Assembly (NCBI GenBank): GCA_964479045.1
Contig: CAYZJI010000009.1
Span: 26,736-90,735 of the forward strand
Direction: 5' to 3'
Length of the DNA stretch: 64,000 nt
Source of the DNA: 2-02-FULL-47-50 sp964479045
GTDB taxonomy: Bacteria; Pseudomonadota; Gammaproteobacteria; Eutrophobiales; Eutrophobiaceae
Shown: positions 62,447-64,000 of the stretch, piece by piece
Layout of the letters: every line of letters starts with the position of its first letter
How positions within the stretch are numbered: position 1 is the stretch's first letter
Position numbers and translations under genes: made by a program
Notes under the pieces: generated by a model
Databases searched by the model: none
Seen by the model: only the letters and a program-made list of their open reading frames with translations
Told to the model about the DNA's origin: nothing

Positions 62447-63883
62447 ATGCCTTTTAAGCCCGTCATCTTCTGGACCGACGCCCTGGTGTTCCTGCTGCTG
62501 GCGGTGGTCGTGGCGCTGGTGCTGCACGTGCGCCGCCACGAGCACCTGGCGGCGCCATGGCGCAAGGTCGCGCGCAGCCCGAGCGGCATGGCGGCGGCGA
62601 CGGTGCTGTCGCTGTTTGTCGTCATCGGCATCGCCGATTCGCTGCACTACCGGCTGGCGATCGGCGCCAAGGACGGCAAGACGATCTACGCGGTGGAGGT
62701 GCTGTCGCTGCTCGACGCAGCCGCCGGTCCGCTGCGGGCACGCAAGGAAAAGACTTACTCCGCACCGCTTGCCACCCATCTCTACGCCAAGGAGACGATG
62801 GAGTTGCCGGACGGGCGGCAGGTGCGCGACTTCCCGCGGCTGAAGCACGGCGGCGCCCACCTGCGGGACCCGGAGGCCGATCTTGTTCCCGATATTGCGC
62901 GTCGGGCGCTGCTGGGCGGCGCGGCCGGCGCCCTGGCGTGGATCGTGCTGGCGGTCCTGTTGTGTGCCGTGCTGGCACAGCGCGGGGCGCAGGGCACCGA
63001 TGCGGCCTGGCGCGCGCTATGGCGGGGAGAGACCGAGGTGCCGTGGCGCGCGGTGCTGATCACGCTGGCGGTGATGCTGGCGGTCGGCGCGCCGCTCCTG
63101 GCGCTGGCCGCAAAATATCATGTGTTCGGCACGGACAAGGTCGGGCAGGACGTGTTCTACCAGTCCCTGAAGAGCATCCGCACCGGCCTCGTGATCGGCA
63201 CGCTCACCACGCTGGTGATGCTGCCGTTCGCGCTTGCCCTGGGCGTCATGGCGGGTTATTTCAAGGGCTGGGTGGACGACGTGATCCAGTATCTCTACAC
63301 CACGCTCTCCTCGATACCGGGCGTGCTGCTGATCGCGGCCGCGGTACTGACCATGCAGGTCTATATCGAGACGCATCCCGACCTGTTCGATACCGTGACG
63401 GCGCGCGCCGACCTGCGGCTCCTGTTCCTGTGCGTGATCCTCGGCATCACCAGCTGGACCGGGCTGGCGCGGCTCCTGCGGGGCGAGGCGCTGAAGCTGC
63501 GCGAGATGGAATACATCCAGGCCGCGCATGCGTTCGGCGTCTCCCACGCGCGCATACTGACCCGCCACATCATGCCCAACGTGATGCACATCGTGCTGAT
63601 CGCGGTGGTGATGGATTTCTCGGGGCTGGTCCTGGCCGAGGCGGTGCTGTCCTACGTCGGTGTCGGGGTGGACCCGACGACGATCAGTTTCGGCACCATG
63701 ATCAACGGCGCGCGCCTGGAGATGGCGCGCGATCCCATGGTGTGGTGGTCGCTCGCCGCGGCGTTCTGCTTCATGCTGCTGATGGTGCTGTCGGCCAACC
63801 TGTTCGCGGATGCCGTGCGCGACGCCTTCGACCCGCGCGTGCGCGTTGCGCGACCGCTCCGCCTTGCCCTGCAGAAAGCGTGA
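62447..63883 (+). CDS. Peptide ABC transporter permease 2 (DppC/YejE-like)
   Basis: 478 residues, longer than DppC (about 300) because of an N-terminal extension with extra TM segments (about 10-25, 48-65 and 160-185). The permease core starts near 235 (DKVGQDVFYQSLKSIRTGL) with the coupling loop 'MEYIQAAHAFGVSHARIL'. Long N-terminal regions of this kind also occur in YejE-like proteins. A GTCACCCGTCAC-type repeat lies just upstream at 62411-62440. Confidence 0.9.
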   Translation: MPFKPVIFWTDALVFLLLAVVVALVLHVRRHEHLAAPWRKVARSPSGMAAATVLSLFVVIGIADSLHYRLAIGAKDGKTIYAVEVLSLLDAAAGPLRARKEKTYSAPLATHLYAKETMELPDGRQVRDFPRLKHGGAHLRDPEADLVPDIARRALLGGAAGALAWIVLAVLLCAVLAQRGAQGTDAAWRALWRGETEVPWRAVLITLAVMLAVGAPLLALAAKYHVFGTDKVGQDVFYQSLKSIRTGLVIGTLTTLVMLPFALALGVMAGYFKGWVDDVIQYLYTTLSSIPGVLLIAAAVLTMQVYIETHPDLFDTVTARADLRLLFLCVILGITSWTGLARLLRGEALKLREMEYIQAAHAFGVSHARILTRHIMPNVMHIVLIAVVMDFSGLVLAEAVLSYVGVGVDPTTISFGTMINGARLEMARDPMVWWSLAAAFCFMLLMVLSANLFADAVRDAFDPRVRVARPLRLALQKA

Positions 63884-63887
63884 CCGG

Positions 63888-64000
63888 ATGAGTCAGGACA
63901 GCCCCTTGCTGCGCGTCCGTGATCTGCGGACCTGGCTCGATACGGGCGATGCGGTCGTCCGCGCCGTGGACGGCGTGTCCTTCGACATTCGCCGCGGCGA
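63888..64000 (+). CDS. Peptide ABC transporter ATPase, N-terminal part, cut by window edge
   Basis: ATG at 63888, 5 bp after the permease stop. It reads MSQDSPLLRVRDLRTWLDTG, then 'AVDGVSFDIRRGE', the standard start of DppD/OppD/YejF ATPases before Walker A. The rest lies beyond the window. Confidence 0.9.
   Translation, partial: MSQDSPLLRVRDLRTWLDTGDAVVRAVDGVSFDIRRG

Overview
The first ~56.3 kb look like the chromosome of a moderate-GC (about 50-55% by eye) gammaproteobacterium. The gene orders ispB | rplU-rpmA-obgE-proB, rpsT | murJ-ribF-ileS-lspA-ispH, cysS | ppiB-lpxH, nadC | ampD-ampE and tig-clpP-clpX-lon-hupB are typical of that class. It makes hopanoids, builds type IV pili, has two TonB-dependent receptors and carries a methylene-H4F/H4MPT dehydrogenase plus an FchA-type cyclohydrolase. 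That combination suggests a methylotrophic or sulfur-oxidising relative of Methylococcales/Chromatiales. The genus cannot be fixed from sequence alone. The last ~7.6 kb, after a tRNA-Asp gene, are far more GC-rich (about 65%) and look betaproteobacterial. The window is probably a chimeric scaffold, or less likely has a sharp natural composition boundary at a tRNA.

Layout: 1-5.4 kb, a minus-strand hopanoid cluster (HpnL-like membrane protein, squalene synthase, squalene-hopene cyclase, HpnG) ending in a cut-off PhyH-type dioxygenase. 5.6-7.6 kb, a TonB receptor. 7.8-8.1 kb, tRNA-Pro and a palindromic repeat. 8.1-19.8 kb, housekeeping genes. 19.9-21 kb, two DUF4124 proteins. 21.1-29.3 kb, a minor-pilin operon with an enlarged PilY1. 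29.5-31.1 kb, thiO and a Fur-family regulator. 31.1-31.6 kb, tRNA-Thr surrounded by a repeated structured element. 31.7-38 kb, a small secreted protein, a second TonB receptor, a tandem pair of unknown paralogues and a Sel1-SPOR protein. 37.7-39.4 kb, the C1 pair. 39.5-44.7 kb, nadC, ampDE, lpxH, ppiB and cysS. 44.8-45.4 kb, a tRNA cluster with another copy of the structured element. 45.6-49 kb, a MASE1-CHASE-GAF-GGDEF-EAL protein. 49.1-56.1 kb, a Cys-rich secreted peptide, tRNA-Leu and the proteostasis cluster. 56.2-56.4 kb, tRNA-Val and tRNA-Asp. 56.4-64 kb, ppiD, fabI and a peptide ABC transporter.

The most unusual signal is a ~120-150 nt element present three times. Two copies sit directly upstream of intact tRNA genes (Thr and His), between the tRNA and a duplicated copy of that tRNA's own 5' end and leader. 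The third lies inverted just downstream of tRNA-Thr. All three can fold into the same branched helix with an apical TTAAC loop, and base changes between copies preserve pairing. I did not recognise it as a known family. Other points are an AT-rich foreign-looking editing domain inside ileS, a false 10-N gap inside clpP, FCCH-like repeats inserted into PilY1, a sigma-32-like promoter before lon and dispersed palindromic repeats.
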